A stretch of 5,924 nucleotides of DNA from Clostridiales bacterium (GTDB lineage: Bacteria; Bacillota; Clostridia; Christensenellales; Aristaeellaceae). Numbering within the stretch: position 1 is the first letter of the stretch; the number at the start of each line of letters is the position of its first letter. Below, one piece after another: positions 5,001 through 5,924 of the stretch. The stretch spans positions 1 through 5,924 of the forward strand of contig DXVG01000120.1 in NCBI GenBank assembly GCA_019409045.1, written 5' to 3'. The notes beneath the pieces were generated by a model. That model ran no database searches. It was not told the DNA's origin and worked only from the letters and a program-made list of their open reading frames with translations. A program made the position numbers and the translations under genes.

Positions 5001-5924
5001 TCAGACCTCGACCCACTTGGAGCCATTGGCAGCGCTGTCGACCACGGCCTTGACAAAGCGCACGCCGTTTACGCCGTCCTCCACATGGGGGTAGTCATAG
5101 CCGCTTGCGTCGCCGCCGTTTTTCAGAGCCACGAGCGCGGAGACGTAGTTGCGGTAGATGTTGGCAAAGGCCGTGACCAGCCCCTCCGGATGGCCCGAGG
5201 GCAGGCGGCCGTAGGCGGCGGCCTTTTCCTTAACGCAGCCGGTGCCGCGGGCGAGGACCTGCATGGCGCCGTCCACGGGCGTGTAGCGCAGGTGCTCCGG
5301 GTCCTCCTGCACCCACTCGAGCGCGCCCTTGTCGCCGTAGACGCGCACGACCAGGCCGTTGTAGTGGCCCGCCGCCACCTGCGAGCACCAGTAGGCGCCG
5401 TTGACGCCGTTTTCGTACTCGACGATGACGTTGGCGTTGAGATCAAGCGCCTTGCCGAACTTGTTGGTGGTGGCAAGCAGCCGCTTGATCTTCAGCCCGG
5501 TGACGTAGTGGACGTAGTTTTCGATGTGGGTGCCGATGTCGCCCACGCAGTTGGCCGCGCCGGAGACGGCGGGGTCGGTGCGCCACACGGCGATGTTGGT
5601 CTGGGAATTGCTGCCGGTGGCGAGCTCGCCCAGCAGCCAGTCCTGCGCGTACTCGGCGTTGACGCAGACGACCTTGCCGATCTTGCCCTCGGCGATCATC
5701 TCCTTCATCACCTTGGACATGACGTAGCCCGTGTAGGTGTAGGTCACGCCGAACAGCAGGCCCTTTTCGCGGCTGAGGGCCTCGAGCTCCTCGGCCTGCT
5801 CCACGGTAAAGCACAGCGGCTTTTCGCACACGACGTGTATGCCCGCCTCGAGGAAGGCCTTGCACACATCGTAGTGGGTGTTGTTGGGGGTGACGACGCT
5901 GACAAAGTCGATGCCGTCCTCGCG
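5001..5924 (-). CDS. Gfo/Idh/MocA-family oxidoreductase, N-terminus outside the window
   Basis: The visible 307 residues are the C-terminal part of an NAD(P)-dependent dehydrogenase of sugars or cyclitols. The frame is open to the window edge, so the Rossmann GxGxxG motif and start, probably 60-80 residues, are missing. Counting from the edge, VVTPNNTH (10-17) is the usual strand and loop after the nucleotide-binding core. CEKPL (33-37) holds the conserved EKP lysine. GDIGTH (128-133) gives D129 and H133, the usual catalytic and substrate-binding pair. PSGHPEGLVTAFANIYRN (242-259) is a typical C-terminal family segment, often seen in dehydrogenases acting on glycosides and inositols. A GTG at 5867 is internal, since homology-like sequence continues before it. 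It is the first visible gene of the sugar operon and probably acts on the imported compound or a derivative. The substrate is not known. Confidence 0.9.
   Translation of the reverse strand, partial: REDGIDFVSVVTPNNTHYDVCKAFLEAGIHVVCEKPLCFTVEQAEELEALSREKGLLFGVTYTYTGYVMSKVMKEMIAEGKIGKVVCVNAEYAQDWLLGELATGSNSQTNIAVWRTDPAVSGAANCVGDIGTHIENYVHYVTGLKIKRLLATTNKFGKALDLNANVIVEYENGVNGAYWCSQVAAGHYNGLVVRVYGDKGALEWVQEDPEHLRYTPVDGAMQVLARGTGCVKEKAAAYGRLPSGHPEGLVTAFANIYRNYVSALVALKNGGDASGYDYPHVEDGVNGVRFVKAVVDSAANGSKWVEV

Noticed and set aside
3607..5094. A 495-codon plus-strand open frame across the receptor gene
   Set aside because: It runs antisense through the receptor gene and both its neighbours, is low-complexity G/V/D/H in composition, has no plausible ribosome binding site, and is explained by codon bias of the real genes.

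Overview
The window is GC-rich DNA with every recognisable gene on the minus strand. The strong AGGAGG-type ribosome binding sites, codon choice and CUT2-type sugar transporter suggest a GC-rich member of the Firmicutes (Clostridia, gut-type). This taxonomic guess is inference; there is no marker gene here.

Layout from right to left, the direction of transcription: (1) the C-terminal ~307 residues of a Gfo/Idh/MocA-family sugar or cyclitol dehydrogenase, entering from the right edge without its start; (2) a periplasmic-binding-protein-like solute receptor with a signal peptide; (3) a double-domain sugar ABC ATPase of the RbsA/MglA/XylG type; (4) an RbsC-type permease whose ATG overlaps the ATPase stop (ATGA). 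These four are closely spaced and look like one operon for uptake of a monosaccharide, polyol or cyclitol and its oxidation. The ligand cannot be read from the sequence. A strong hairpin between receptor and ATPase probably sets a high receptor-to-transporter ratio.

Between the permease and the next gene is a 380-bp non-coding stretch. It holds a 202-bp palindromic repeat element with 17-bp imperfect terminal inverted repeats, flanked on both sides by nearly identical 30/31-bp hairpin sequences. The distal hairpin is a good intrinsic terminator on the minus strand. Next come a -35/-10 promoter, a possible metal-regulator operator and a ribosome binding site for a ZupT-like ZIP metal transporter. 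Downstream of zupT, at the left edge, is the right end of a second copy of the same repeat. Its homology stops about one base from a different hairpin terminator, which points the other way and suggests a convergent plus-strand gene beyond the left edge.

The repeat family and its association with terminator hairpins is the most unusual thing in the window. A second point of interest is the ABC ATPase, in which the degenerate motifs all fall in one of the two composite ATP sites while the other is canonical. The genes themselves belong to well-known families.
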